64,000 nucleotides of DNA from Photobacterium frigidiphilum. Lineage in GTDB: Bacteria; Pseudomonadota; Gammaproteobacteria; Enterobacterales; Vibrionaceae. The stretch covers positions 124,001 through 188,000 of the forward strand of contig NZ_PYMJ01000003.1 of assembly GCF_003025615.1 (NCBI RefSeq), in the 5' to 3' direction. The number at the start of each line of letters is the position of its first letter. The stretch's first letter is position 1. The position numbers were made by a program, and so were the translations under genes. This document shows positions 10,076-18,838 of this stretch, one piece after another. The notes under the pieces were generated by a model that had not been told where the DNA came from, searched no databases, and saw only the letters and a program-made list of their open reading frames with translations.

Positions 10076-10831
10076 TTATACCAACACCACTTCAATTCCT
10101 TGTGCTTCCAGCGCGCCCACTACATCGTGAGGGGCATCTCGCCCAGTGATCACGATGTCAATTTGAGCCGTGGAGGCAAATAACATCCCCACGCGTTGTC
10201 CAACTTTCGAACTGTCGACTAACACCACGAGTTTGGTCGCTTGCTTCATCATTTTCTGTTCTGACATAGCCGCAAGCATGTCCATTTTGTATAGCCCATC
10301 AGCTGTTAAGCCTTTGCCACTAGTGAACATGTAATGCGCGGCATAACCATGTCCCACTTTTTGATGAGGAGCCAGCATCAGGCCTCGTGTTCGGTGGTAT
10401 TCCCCGCCAATGATCACCACATCATCATGCTCTTTCGTGATCAAATAGCGGATCAGTGGGAAGTAATTAGTAATAACCAAAACATCGCTGCCGCAGATCT
10501 CTTGACCTAATAAGAAGGCTGTTGAACCGCAGTTGATCAACACGCTGTCGCCACTGTGGCAAAGCTGTGCGGCATAGTGCGCAATGCGTGTTTTTTCATC
10601 ATGATTGGAAGTTTGATGAATGTTCATGGGAGACCAAAACATGCGTGCTTGTGGCTTTGCCTCTGCACCATTACGTACTTTGGTTAATTTGCCTTGCTCT
10701 TCCAATTTATTGATGTCGCGTCTAGCTGTTGCTGGTGAGACACCAAAAGTATTGATGACTTTTTCAACCGTAATCGCTCGACGATGATTCAGAATATTAA
10801 GTAAAGCATTGTGGCGTTGTGATTCAGTCAT
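10076..10831 (-). CDS. ulaR: UlaR-like DeoR-family repressor (copy 2)
   Basis: A second UlaR-type regulator, 251 aa when started at 10831. That ATG has AGAGG at a good distance, whereas the upstream in-frame ATG lacks one. It has the DeoR helix-turn-helix ([16 protein letters not shown]) and the sensor domain signatures [15 protein letters not shown] and [19 protein letters not shown], closely similar to copy 1. It is divergent from the ulaA-B operon, the normal arrangement for a local repressor, with three or more operator-like repeats in the shared promoter region. The two copies may sense different intermediates or regulate different halves of the regulon. Confidence 0.92.
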   Translation of the reverse strand: MTESQRHNALLNILNHRRAITVEKVINTFGVSPATARRDINKLEEQGKLTKVRNGAEAKPQARMFWSPMNIHQTSNHDEKTRIAHYAAQLCHSGDSVLINCGSTAFLLGQEICGSDVLVITNYFPLIRYLITKEHDDVVIIGGEYHRTRGLMLAPHQKVGHGYAAHYMFTSGKGLTADGLYKMDMLAAMSEQKMMKQATKLVVLVDSSKVGQRVGMLFASTAQIDIVITGRDAPHDVVGALEAQGIEVVLV

Positions 10832-10864
10832 GTGTCTTACCTCTACTGCTTTCACAATGACACT

Positions 10865-10911
10865 TTGTGATTCGCAATGACTATAACAATCACGATTGTG
10901 ATTATCAATGA
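10865..10911. promoter_or_regulatory. Candidate UlaR operators, ulaR2-proximal pair
   Basis: TTGTGATTCGCAATGA (10865-10880) and TTGTGATTATCAATGA (10896-10911) match at 14 of 16 bases and start 31 bp apart, about three turns, so they lie on one face of the helix. The second overlaps a small dyad AATCAC-GATT-GTGATT (10888-10903). Confidence 0.6.
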
Positions 10912-11145
10912 TTACTTTTGGTGTTTTGTGACTGAGTTAAAACTTTATTTTCACCACTTTAACGAAGAGGTTACAACTAGTTGAAATTAAAGTGAGAAGT
11001 GTCAAAAAGGATTTTTTGCGAGTTAGTTAGCATTTTCAACCGTTTTGATACGCATTATCACCCACATGATAGCCAAAATTGATCTGTATCAATAGGAAGG
11101 GATAATCAACGAGAGCTCTCTCACATAAAATCAAACTATGACTTT

Positions 11146-11170
11146 TTATGATTATTTGTGATTGCTATGG
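11146..11170. promoter_or_regulatory. Candidate UlaR operators, ulaA-proximal
   Basis: TTATGATTATTTGTGA (11146-11161) overlaps TTGTGATTGCTATGG (11156-11170), two further copies of the shared motif offset by one helical turn. They lie about 120 bp before the ulaA-B start. Confidence 0.5.
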
Positions 11171-11289
11171 TGATTACGCGAACAGAAAGCAGGTTGATAA
11201 AAATAGAGAATAAGAAACGGCGAAAAGCCAATCACCCCGTGATAGAAAGCGATGAGGTGTACGCACCTACGTTGCGATGGAGCATCATT

Positions 11290-13038
11290 ATGGACACCCT
11301 ATACGACATTTTTTACATCTTCTACAGCCAAGTCATGACAAAGGCCCCGTTATTACTTGGCTTAGTAACATGTATTGGTTACATCCTGCTAAGACGTGAC
11401 ACGACCACAGTTATAAAAGGCACTATCAAAACCATTGTTGGTTTTATGTTGGTACAAGTTGGTGCAGGTACTTTGGTTGCTGGTTTTAAACCGGTGATTG
11501 AAAAACTCTCTGAATACCATGGTTTAACAGGGTCGGTTATTGACCCTTACACCACCATGATGTCCACAATGGAAACTATGGGTGATAACTACTCATGGGT
11601 TGGTTATGCCGTCTTAATGGCTTTAGGTCTCAATATCCTCTTGGTGGTTTTCCGCCGATATACTGGTATTCGAACCATTATGCTGACGGGACACATCATG
11701 TTCCAACAAGCAGGCTTGATAGCGGTGTTCTACTTCATTCTTGGTGCTGGCATGTGGGAAACCATTATTTACTCGGCAATTTTGATGGCTCTGTATTGGG
11801 GTATTTCCTCCAACATTATGTTCAAACCGACCGAAGAAGTAACGGGTGGCGCAGGCTTCTCTATTGGTCACCAACAACAGGTTGCATCATGGATTGCGAC
11901 TAAAGTTGCTCCAAAATTGGGCAATAAAGAAGACAGTGTTGACCACCTTAAACTGCCTAAATGGCTACACATTTTTCACGATAGTATTGCTGCTACAGCA
12001 ATTGTGATGACAGTGTTCTTCGGTATTATTTTGTTGTCATTCGGCCTTGATAACTTACAAGCGATGGCAGGTAAAACGAACTGGTTCATTTATATCCTTG
12101 AAACGGGCTTGAAGTTTGCTGTTGCGATTCAAGTGATTGTTGCTGGTGTACGCATGTTCGTAGCGGAATTATCTGAAGCCTTTAAAGGGGTGTCAGAACG
12201 TGTGATTCCGAATGCGGTTTTGGCGATTGACTGTGCGGCGATTTATGCTTACTCACCGAATGCGATGGTATTTGGTTTTATGTGGGGTGCGATTGGTCAG
12301 TTTACGGCTGTGTTAGCGATGCTTGCTTTTGATGCTCCTATCATGATTATTCCTGGCTTCATTCCAATGTTTTTCTCGAATGCGACCATCGGTGTGTTTG
12401 CTAACCACTTTGGTGGGTGGAAAGCTGTGATGAAGATCTGTTTCGTCATGGGCATCATTGAGGTATTAGGCTCAGCATGGGCTATTCATTTGTTTGCGCA
12501 ACAAGGCACAGAATTTAACGGTTGGATGGGCATGGCCGATTGGGCGTTAGTATTCCCACCAATCATGCAAGGTCTGTCTATGTCGAACTGGTTCTTCTTG
12601 GTTTTACTAGCAGCTGCTGGTGTGTACATGTTCTTTGCTTCAAAAACATTGCGTGCTGAAGAAGATGCAGAAGCGGCGTTGGCTGTTACACAACCGATAG
12701 AAGAAGCCGTAGTGGACGTTGCAGAGCAAGCGATTAAAAGCTCAGCAGGGCGTGCTATTCGTATTTTGGCTGTGTGCGGGAACGGACAAGGCTCATCCAT
12801 GATGATGAAAATGAAAATTGGTAAATACCTTGAGAAGAAAGGGATACCGCATGTCATGGATTCGTGTGCTGTTTCAGATTATAAATCCAAGCTCGTGAAT
12901 ACCGACATTATTGTGTCTTCTAAACACCTTTCTGGTGAGATGCAACCGGGTGAAGGCAAGTATGTACTAGGCGTACAAAACATGCTGAACCCTAATTCTT
13001 TCGGTGATGAATTGCTGAGCTTAATCAATAAAATTTAG
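11290..13038 (+). CDS. ulaA: PTS ascorbate permease EIIC-EIIB fusion (UlaA-UlaB)
   Basis: A 582-aa fusion that imports L-ascorbate and phosphorylates it at C6. Residues 1 to about 455 form the multi-spanning EIIC (UlaA family). Residues about 490-582 form the EIIB domain with the phospho-cysteine loop VCGNGQGSS (Cys496). In E. coli these are two genes. A frame is open further upstream, but GGAG 8 nt before the ATG at 11290 and the UlaA-like opening MDTLYDIFY fix the start. EIIA (UlaC), the isomerising enzymes and an HPr-like protein follow in the same direction, so this heads an operon likely repressed by UlaR. Confidence 0.94.
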   Translation: MDTLYDIFYIFYSQVMTKAPLLLGLVTCIGYILLRRDTTTVIKGTIKTIVGFMLVQVGAGTLVAGFKPVIEKLSEYHGLTGSVIDPYTTMMSTMETMGDNYSWVGYAVLMALGLNILLVVFRRYTGIRTIMLTGHIMFQQAGLIAVFYFILGAGMWETIIYSAILMALYWGISSNIMFKPTEEVTGGAGFSIGHQQQVASWIATKVAPKLGNKEDSVDHLKLPKWLHIFHDSIAATAIVMTVFFGIILLSFGLDNLQAMAGKTNWFIYILETGLKFAVAIQVIVAGVRMFVAELSEAFKGVSERVIPNAVLAIDCAAIYAYSPNAMVFGFMWGAIGQFTAVLAMLAFDAPIMIIPGFIPMFFSNATIGVFANHFGGWKAVMKICFVMGIIEVLGSAWAIHLFAQQGTEFNGWMGMADWALVFPPIMQGLSMSNWFFLVLLAAAGVYMFFASKTLRAEEDAEAALAVTQPIEEAVVDVAEQAIKSSAGRAIRILAVCGNGQGSSMMMKMKIGKYLEKKGIPHVMDSCAVSDYKSKLVNTDIIVSSKHLSGEMQPGEGKYVLGVQNMLNPNSFGDELLSLINKI

Positions 13039-13105
13039 CGAATTAATCACAATGCCTCGGTGGGTTGTTGGCAGAGTACAATCCACCGAACACATGGAGT
13101 ACATC

Positions 13106-13582
13106 ATGAATTTTAAACAATCACTGAACGACAACAATTCCATTAACCTTCAAGCACAAGCTGCCGATTGGAAAGCGGCGATTAAATTGGGTACCGATAT
13201 GCTGATTGCTTCGGGCGCGGTGCAACCTAGTTATCACGACGCCATCATTAGTAGTGTGGAAAAGCTGGGACCTTACATTGTGATTGCTCCGAATTTTGCG
13301 ATGCCACATGCTCGTCCTGAAGATGGCGTGAATCGCACTGCTTTCGCCTTAGTAACCTTGCAACAGCCTGTGTATTTTGAGGGGGAAGAAGAGCCTGTTG
13401 ATGTTCTGGTGACGTTGGCTGGCAGTTCATCAGATGAGCATATGGAAGGCCTGATGGAAGTGACGCAGGTATTGGAAGATGACGACAGTGAAACGGGGGT
13501 TGATCTCGATAAGCTTCGCCATTGTCGCAGTAAAGATGATGTGTACCGTGTGATTGAAGAAGCGTTAGCGCTTGTTGTGTAA
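13106..13582 (+). CDS. ulaC: PTS ascorbate EIIA component
   Basis: A 158-aa cytoplasmic phosphocarrier of the mannitol/fructose EIIA fold that passes phosphate from HPr to the EIIB Cys of the preceding permease. The phospho-histidine is His68 in NFAMPHARPEDG. Length is close to E. coli UlaC (154). The ATG at 13106 follows GGAG by 7 nt; upstream in-frame starts have no ribosome site. It lies 67 bp after ulaA-B. Confidence 0.93.
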   Translation: MNFKQSLNDNNSINLQAQAADWKAAIKLGTDMLIASGAVQPSYHDAIISSVEKLGPYIVIAPNFAMPHARPEDGVNRTAFALVTLQQPVYFEGEEEPVDVLVTLAGSSSDEHMEGLMEVTQVLEDDDSETGVDLDKLRHCRSKDDVYRVIEEALALVV

Positions 13583-13650
13583 GCAACATATGCACGGCTG
13601 ACTATCTATGGGCAGTGTGTTGGCATGCTGCCCAATATAGGAGATGAACA

Positions 13651-14343
13651 ATGTTTAATGCATTGAAAGAGAAAGTCTTAGAAGCGAACCTGCTGCTGCC
13701 AAAATACGATTTGGTGACCTTTACGTGGGGTAATGTGTCTGAAATTGATCGCGTAAGAGGCGTGGTCGCCATTAAGCCTTCAGGGGTAGATTATGATGTT
13801 ATGACGGTGAATGACATTGTGGTGGTTGATTTAACTGGCAAGGTGGTAGAAGGAACGATGAATCCGTCCAGTGATACCGCGACTCACCTTGAGTTGTACA
13901 AGGCATTTCCTGCATTAGGAGGAATTGTACATACCCATTCTCGCCATGGCACGATATGGGCACAGGCAGGGTTAGATATCCCAGCGTTAGGTACCACCCA
14001 TGCTGATTATTTTTACGGTGATATTCCGTGCACGCGTTCATTGACACCGCGTGAGATCGACAATGATTACGAGAAGAATACGGGCTTAGTGATTGTTGAA
14101 GAATTCACTCGCCGTGATATTGACCCGAGTGCAGTACCCAGCGCAATCATTGCTGGTCATGCCCCTTTTTCGTGGGGTAAAGATGCGTTTGACGCCGTAC
14201 ATAATGCTGTAGTGCTAGAAGAAGTGGCTGCAATGGCATTATCGACACGCAGCTTAAACAGTGGCATTAGAATTCAACAAGAATTATCGGATAAACACTA
14301 TTTTAGAAAGCACGGTGCTAACGCGTATTACGGACAAAAATAG
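13651..14343 (+). CDS. ulaF: L-ribulose-5-phosphate 4-epimerase
   Basis: Makes D-xylulose-5-phosphate, the point where ascorbate carbon enters the pentose phosphate pathway. The 230-aa class II aldolase-fold protein has the metal-binding [12 protein letters not shown] segment (about 95-106), the [15 protein letters not shown] segment (about 115-130) and the N-terminal [11 protein letters not shown]. AraD is the closest alternative, but the ula context decides the name. AGGAG precedes the ATG. Confidence 0.94.
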   Translation: MFNALKEKVLEANLLLPKYDLVTFTWGNVSEIDRVRGVVAIKPSGVDYDVMTVNDIVVVDLTGKVVEGTMNPSSDTATHLELYKAFPALGGIVHTHSRHGTIWAQAGLDIPALGTTHADYFYGDIPCTRSLTPREIDNDYEKNTGLVIVEEFTRRDIDPSAVPSAIIAGHAPFSWGKDAFDAVHNAVVLEEVAAMALSTRSLNSGIRIQQELSDKHYFRKHGANAYYGQK

Positions 14344-14564
14344 GCGTGAATGTTATTGCTTGAATTATTGAGCCAGCTACCAAGTGCTTCATCAACATGT
14401 ATTCCTGACACATTGACGACAGTAACACCGTGATTGTATGACCAAAGATAAGTGATTGAAGACTTGTCGGGTTTCGTGCGCCTACATGTTGGTGACGATA
14501 CAAAATAATGGGCTATTTGTTATCGATGTAAATGACTTAACCATTTCGAAAAGGATTAAAAACC

Positions 14565-15209
14565 ATGACTAAACCACTATTACAAATTGCATTGGATTCA
14601 ACTGACTTAGCAACCGCTGTTACCGTTGCGAATAACGTGGAAAGTTTTGTTGATGTGATCGAAATAGGCACTATTCTCGCGTTTGCGGAAGGTATGTCTG
14701 CTGTTAATACGCTACGTAAACGCCACCCTGAACATATTATTGTATGCGACATGAAAACCACTGATGGCGGGGCGATTTTAGCCAAGATGGCGTTTGAAGC
14801 TGGAGCGGACTGGATCACTGTCTCGGCTGCTGCACATATTGCGACCATCGAAGCGTGTAAGAAAGTAGCGGATGATTTTAATGGCGAAATCCAAATTGAA
14901 TTGTACGGAAATTGGACTTTGAATGACGCCCAATCTTGGGTAGATTTAGGCATAAAACAGGCGATTTACCACCGTTCACGTGATGCGGAATTAGCCGGTG
15001 TAAGTTGGACACCTGAAGATATCAGCCGTATGCGAGTGTTGTCTGAAATGGGTATCGAAGTGTCGATTACTGGCGGTATTGTGCCTGAAGACATTCACTT
15101 GTTTGAGGGAATTAAAGCCAAAACCTTCATTGCGGGTCGTGCTCTTGCCAATGATACGGGTAAAGCGACTGCTGAAGCGCTGCGTACTGAAATTAACAAA
15201 TATTGGTAA
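14565..15209 (+). CDS. ulaD: 3-keto-L-gulonate-6-phosphate decarboxylase
   Basis: Decarboxylates 3-keto-L-gulonate-6-phosphate to L-xylulose-5-phosphate with Mg2+. The 214-aa OMP-decarboxylase-superfamily barrel has the catalytic D-x-K-x-x-D motif in VCDMKTTDGG (about 62-71) and the phosphate-binding ITGGIVPED and FIAGRAL segments near the C-terminus. The 221-bp gap after ulaF is longer than elsewhere in the operon and shows no clear terminator. AAGGA lies 11 nt before the ATG. Confidence 0.95.
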   Translation: MTKPLLQIALDSTDLATAVTVANNVESFVDVIEIGTILAFAEGMSAVNTLRKRHPEHIIVCDMKTTDGGAILAKMAFEAGADWITVSAAAHIATIEACKKVADDFNGEIQIELYGNWTLNDAQSWVDLGIKQAIYHRSRDAELAGVSWTPEDISRMRVLSEMGIEVSITGGIVPEDIHLFEGIKAKTFIAGRALANDTGKATAEALRTEINKYW

Positions 15210-15222
15210 GGACCGAGATATT

Positions 15223-15483
15223 ATGGAATCTTTTGACTTTAACATTACCAATGAAAATGGCTTGCATACTCGCCCAGGAGCTTTGCTGGTGAAAGCTTGT
15301 AAGGTTTTTTCTTCTTCAGTTACGGTGACTAAAGGTGAGCGAACAGTGAACGCCAAAAGTTTGATGAAGTTAATGGGCTTGGGTATTTGTAAGAACGACC
15401 AAATTCTAGTGGTCGTCGAGGGTGACGATGAAGCTGAAGCGATTGTTTATCTTCACGGTTTCTTGGCTGAATTAAAAGGGTAG
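15223..15483 (+). CDS. HPr-like phosphocarrier tied to the ula operon
   Basis: An 86-aa HPr-family protein with both hallmark sites at canonical positions: His15 in NGLHTRPG, the residue phosphorylated by Enzyme I, and Ser46 in AKSLMKLMGLG, the kinase/regulatory site. It starts 13 bp after ulaD with AAGGA upstream and is followed by a strong terminator, so it is the last gene of the operon. The housekeeping ptsH sits with ptsI elsewhere in Vibrionaceae, so this is an extra HPr that probably feeds UlaC during ascorbate growth. That role is inferred. Confidence 0.9.
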   Translation: MESFDFNITNENGLHTRPGALLVKACKVFSSSVTVTKGERTVNAKSLMKLMGLGICKNDQILVVVEGDDEAEAIVYLHGFLAELKG

Positions 15484-15525
15484 TTAAAGAAACTGCTTAA
15501 ATTAACTAAAAAAACCGTGGTGTTG

Positions 15526-15557
15526 AAAAGGCAGTAATTTTCTATTACTGCCTTTTT
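15526..15557 (+). terminator. Intrinsic terminator of the ula operon
   Basis: A 9-bp stem GGCAGTAAT (15530-15538) with ATTACTGCC (15544-15552) is followed by five T and preceded by four A. It ends the plus-strand ula operon just before the convergent decarboxylase gene and could work in both directions. Confidence 0.9.
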
Positions 15558-15612
15558 GTTAATAGGGACTGTTTGTTAATAGGAACGGTAATTACCTATA
15601 ATACAAGCGAGT

Positions 15613-17082
15613 CTAACTACACGGCGTAGCATCAGACTGCGTGCACTCTTCCTGAACTTTCTCCAGTTCCATATGATAGATTTCAATGATTTTTTCTGCA
15701 GAAGCATCAATATCTTGCGCTGTGGTATGGCAACTCAAAACGGAGAACAACATCGTCTTAAGCCCTTTGTAGCCAGACGTCGAGGGGTAACAAAAACCAT
15801 CTTGCTGAAGTTGGTGAACAATACGGGCGGTCAGCTGATCACGAAATGCATCATCTCCCTTGCCAAACTGAGCAGAGAAACGGTTTGACACCACATCATT
15901 GAGAATCGTGATGCCATCAACATTACGGAGCTTATCAGCCATTCGTTTCGCCAACGTGCAGCAGTTATCTAAATGAGCTTGAATACCTTCTTTACCCAGC
16001 GATTTGATCGTGGCGTATACTGGTACACCTCGAGCTCGACGAGAGGCAGAGATACCGAAGTTAATAGCATTTCTGTCTGGTTTTGCAATGGCGTCAGTGA
16101 GGTAATCTCCCATGTTATTCCCCCCCATAGCCTTCGCCAATAAACATGCATCTTTTACTATCACCATGCCGCTGTCATAAGGCATGTTGAACCACTTATG
16201 ACCATCGGTATCCCATGAGTCTGCTTTCTCTATTCCTTTCAATAAATGTTTTTGTGTATCACTAGCGGCTGACCATAAGCCAATAGCACCATCAACATGA
16301 AGCCAAGCATTCGGATGGGCTTCAGCACAAGATGCAATTTCATCAAACGGGTCAAAAGCACCAGAATCGATACACCCAGCCTGAGCACAAACTAAGGTTG
16401 GCCCATCACATTCGGCCAGAATCGCTGGCAATGTATCTGGAATTATTCGGAGGTTATGATCGGTGGGAATAGTCTTAATATCATTAAGTCCAATGCCAAT
16501 CATTGATAAAGCACGTTTAATCGTAGAATGAATTTGATCACTCATCACAACATGAATACGGGGCGCGCCATATAAGCCATTTGCAGCAACATCCCAGCCT
16601 GCTTTTTTCAGCAAGCTGTTACGAGCAGTGATCAATGCAGTATAAATAGCTTCCTGAGCGCCAGAAGTGAAACCCACACCCGCGGTTTTTGGTAGGTTTA
16701 GCAGATCAAGCATCCACTCTGCAGCCGTTTCTTCAACAATGGATGTTGCGGGGCTTGATACGTAATAAGGTACATTTTGATCCCATGCGCTCACGAGCCA
16801 ATCTGCCGCCAACGCAACAGGGAACGAGCCTCCAATCGCATAGCCAAAATAGCGAGGTCCGCCGGAGCCGATCAACCCTTCTTCAACATCCGTGACCAAT
16901 TGCTGAATAACGTGCTCAGGGGATGTTCCCGCCATAGGCAATGTGCCTCCAATTGCTTTTCGGAGACTCTCAGAACTTGACTGTTTATCAATTGGTCTTT
17001 CAGGCAAAGATTCTAGGTAATCGACTGCATGGTCTAACGAACTATTTAGTAATTGACGATACTGATTAAACTTATGGGACAT
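15613..17082 (-). CDS. Group II PLP-dependent amino-acid decarboxylase
   Basis: A 489-aa fold-type I PLP enzyme related to aromatic-amino-acid, glutamate and diaminobutyrate decarboxylases. The PLP-binding lysine is Lys296 in DTDGHKWFN; the cofactor aspartate lies in LHVDGAIG, and GVGFTSGAQEAIYTAL is the phosphate-binding segment. The substrate cannot be read from sequence. The ATG at 17082 has GAGG 7 nt upstream and is preferred over an ATG four codons earlier. It is divergent from an amidohydrolase gene across a 361-bp gap and near a racemase and YfcC-type transporter, suggesting a role in catabolism of a peptide-derived or D-amino acid. This grouping is inference. Confidence 0.85.
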   Translation of the reverse strand: MSHKFNQYRQLLNSSLDHAVDYLESLPERPIDKQSSSESLRKAIGGTLPMAGTSPEHVIQQLVTDVEEGLIGSGGPRYFGYAIGGSFPVALAADWLVSAWDQNVPYYVSSPATSIVEETAAEWMLDLLNLPKTAGVGFTSGAQEAIYTALITARNSLLKKAGWDVAANGLYGAPRIHVVMSDQIHSTIKRALSMIGIGLNDIKTIPTDHNLRIIPDTLPAILAECDGPTLVCAQAGCIDSGAFDPFDEIASCAEAHPNAWLHVDGAIGLWSAASDTQKHLLKGIEKADSWDTDGHKWFNMPYDSGMVIVKDACLLAKAMGGNNMGDYLTDAIAKPDRNAINFGISASRRARGVPVYATIKSLGKEGIQAHLDNCCTLAKRMADKLRNVDGITILNDVVSNRFSAQFGKGDDAFRDQLTARIVHQLQQDGFCYPSTSGYKGLKTMLFSVLSCHTTAQDIDASAEKIIEIYHMELEKVQEECTQSDATPCS

Positions 17083-17443
17083 AACAAACCTCATTAATAT
17101 GACTGAACGACCTCCATAAATTACCCTTGTTATAGATAAGTTCTTACCAATTCACGCCACGTGATGACATCAATACTGATTCTGCCGCATCTTTGAATTG
17201 AAGACATAGTGGCAGAACGTAGCGTTATTCTTGAACATTCAGCATTGAACGGAGAGGGGGGGAAAAGTATGAGCCACTACTGAAGCCTCGAACTCTCGAG
17301 AAAAGTGCCTGTAATAAAAAAGATGTCACGATACTTCCCTGTGGTGTTGTTGGCGCAAAATGGTAAATACCACCTGAAATAAACCGATAAATTGACTTCG
17401 TAAGCAAGACATTATGAATGTGAATATTATTAAGGGCACAATT
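17083..17443. other. Divergent promoter region, no gene supported
   Basis: This 361-bp gap lies between the divergent decarboxylase and amidohydrolase genes and should hold both promoters, possibly sharing a LysR-type operator. A 60-codon minus-strand frame at 17225-17407 has no ribosome site or recognisable motif and was not accepted. Confidence 0.5.
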
Positions 17444-18706
17444 ATGATTTTAATTAAAAATGCGAATCTATTTAACGGTACAGATGAAAAGCTAATTCAA
17501 AATGTGAATGTAGTTATTGAAAATAATATTGTCATAAAAATCACCCAAGATGCTGTTGACGAGAGCACTATCGAGAAAGTGATTGATGCGAATGGCTATA
17601 CGGTAATGCCCGGTCTGATTGATGCTCACGTTCATATTACGTTATCTGAAGCGCCACATATTCTGGATACCATGACGACGGAAGAGATTGCAATACGTTC
17701 GGCAAAAGTGGCAGAAGGGATGTTGATGCGTGGTTTTACCTCTGTTCGTGATGTAGCGGGTAATACGACAGGTCTTAAAGTGTCCATCGATAATGGTTAC
17801 GCAACGGGTCCTCGAATTTTCCCATCCCAAGCTGCAATTTCTCAAACATCAGGGCATTCAGATTACCGTCAGAACCGTGGACAGAAGCGCTTTAATAACC
17901 ATGAAGATTCGCCTTTGATGAAAACGGGGGCATTTACTATCGCAGATGGCCGTGCAGAGGTGCTAAAGGCGGTGCGTGAGCAACTGTTCATGGGTGCATC
18001 CCAAATCAAGATTATGGCGGGTGGTGGTGCATCATCCATTTTTGATCCACTCGATACTCTTCAATATACCTTAGATGAATTGAAAGCAGCGGTTGAAGCA
18101 GCATCAGATTACGGTACTTACGTGGCGGCACACATCCATACAACAGAAGCGATGAAAAGAGCGGCAGAAGCGGGCATCATGTCATTTGAACATGCCACAA
18201 TTATGGATGAAGATATTGCTCAAACGATTAAAGATAAAGGTATTTTTGTTATCCCGTCATACTTTACCTCATCACTTATTGCGGAACGAAAAATTCCTTT
18301 AGGTTCAGAGGTTTTGTATCAGAAAACAGAACGCGTCGGAAAAGCCATGCTGCGTTCTGCAGAGCTGATTAAAAAGTATGAGATAGAGAATATTTGTTAC
18401 GGTACAGACTGTGTTGGAACGTTAAATGTTCATGCAACACAATCAAGTGAGCTAGAAGCCATCGAGAAAGTGTTCGATTCTTTAACGGCATTGAAAATGG
18501 CAACGTCGAACTGTGGTCGCTTGTTTGAACTATCTACTTATCAGCACCCTTATCAAGAAGGGAAAATTGGTCAATTGGTAGAAGGAGCCTACGCTGATTT
18601 GTTGATTATCGATGGTAATCCACTAGAAGGCGTAGCATGTGCTGTGAACCCTGAAACGCAGAAAGTTATTATGAAAGATGGCGTAATGTATAAAAACGTC
18701 TTTTAA
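17444..18706 (+). CDS. Amidohydrolase (imidazolonepropionase/Xaa-dipeptidase type)
   Basis: A 420-aa binuclear-metal amidohydrolase. Metal ligands are visible as H62-x-H64 in LIDAHVHITL, a lysine in QIKIMAGGG near 187 that is probably the carboxylated one, HIHT near 222, FEHAT near 245 and the Asp in YGTDCVG near 327. This subgroup includes imidazolonepropionases and dipeptidases acting on Xaa-Pro or N-acyl/peptidyl Arg and Lys. No export signal is seen, so it should be cytoplasmic. The ATG at 17444 has AAGGG upstream; an earlier in-frame ATG lacks one. It may release the amino acid used by the divergent decarboxylase. Confidence 0.83.
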   Translation: MILIKNANLFNGTDEKLIQNVNVVIENNIVIKITQDAVDESTIEKVIDANGYTVMPGLIDAHVHITLSEAPHILDTMTTEEIAIRSAKVAEGMLMRGFTSVRDVAGNTTGLKVSIDNGYATGPRIFPSQAAISQTSGHSDYRQNRGQKRFNNHEDSPLMKTGAFTIADGRAEVLKAVREQLFMGASQIKIMAGGGASSIFDPLDTLQYTLDELKAAVEAASDYGTYVAAHIHTTEAMKRAAEAGIMSFEHATIMDEDIAQTIKDKGIFVIPSYFTSSLIAERKIPLGSEVLYQKTERVGKAMLRSAELIKKYEIENICYGTDCVGTLNVHATQSSELEAIEKVFDSLTALKMATSNCGRLFELSTYQHPYQEGKIGQLVEGAYADLLIIDGNPLEGVACAVNPETQKVIMKDGVMYKNVF

Positions 18707-18764
18707 CAAAATCAACAATGCTGAAGGCTTATCTGTTTAAGAGTCGTTTTATTTGTTGGAAAAA

Positions 18765-18806
18765 CACATTTCCCCTAGTGATTAAGTTCAACTAGGGGAA
18801 AATGTG
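18765..18806. terminator. Bidirectional terminator-like hairpin
   Basis: A long stem of about 15 bp, CACATTTCCCCTAGT (from 18765) with ACTAGGGGAAAATGTG (to 18806), lies between the convergent amidohydrolase and YfcC genes. A-rich and T-rich stem feet suit termination in either direction. Confidence 0.75.
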
Positions 18807-18838
18807 CTGTGATTAATGAATGACTTAATTGATATCGA

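Larger units (their letters stand above)
10832..11289. other. Divergent ula promoter region
   Basis: This 458-bp gap separates ulaR copy 2 from the ulaA-B fusion gene and should hold both promoters. It contains operator-like repeats at 10865-10880, 10896-10911, 11146-11161 and 11156-11170. An open frame continues in phase upstream of ulaA (from 11158), but it lacks a ribosome site and runs through the operator repeats, so it is not taken as coding. Confidence 0.6.

Noticed and set aside
11158..11289. 44-codon N-terminal extension of the ulaA-B fusion
   Set aside because: The extension reads through operator-like repeats, lacks a ribosome site, and the family N-terminus starts at 11290.
17225..17407. 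60-codon minus-strand frame between divergent genes
   Set aside because: No ribosome site and it covers the expected promoter region.
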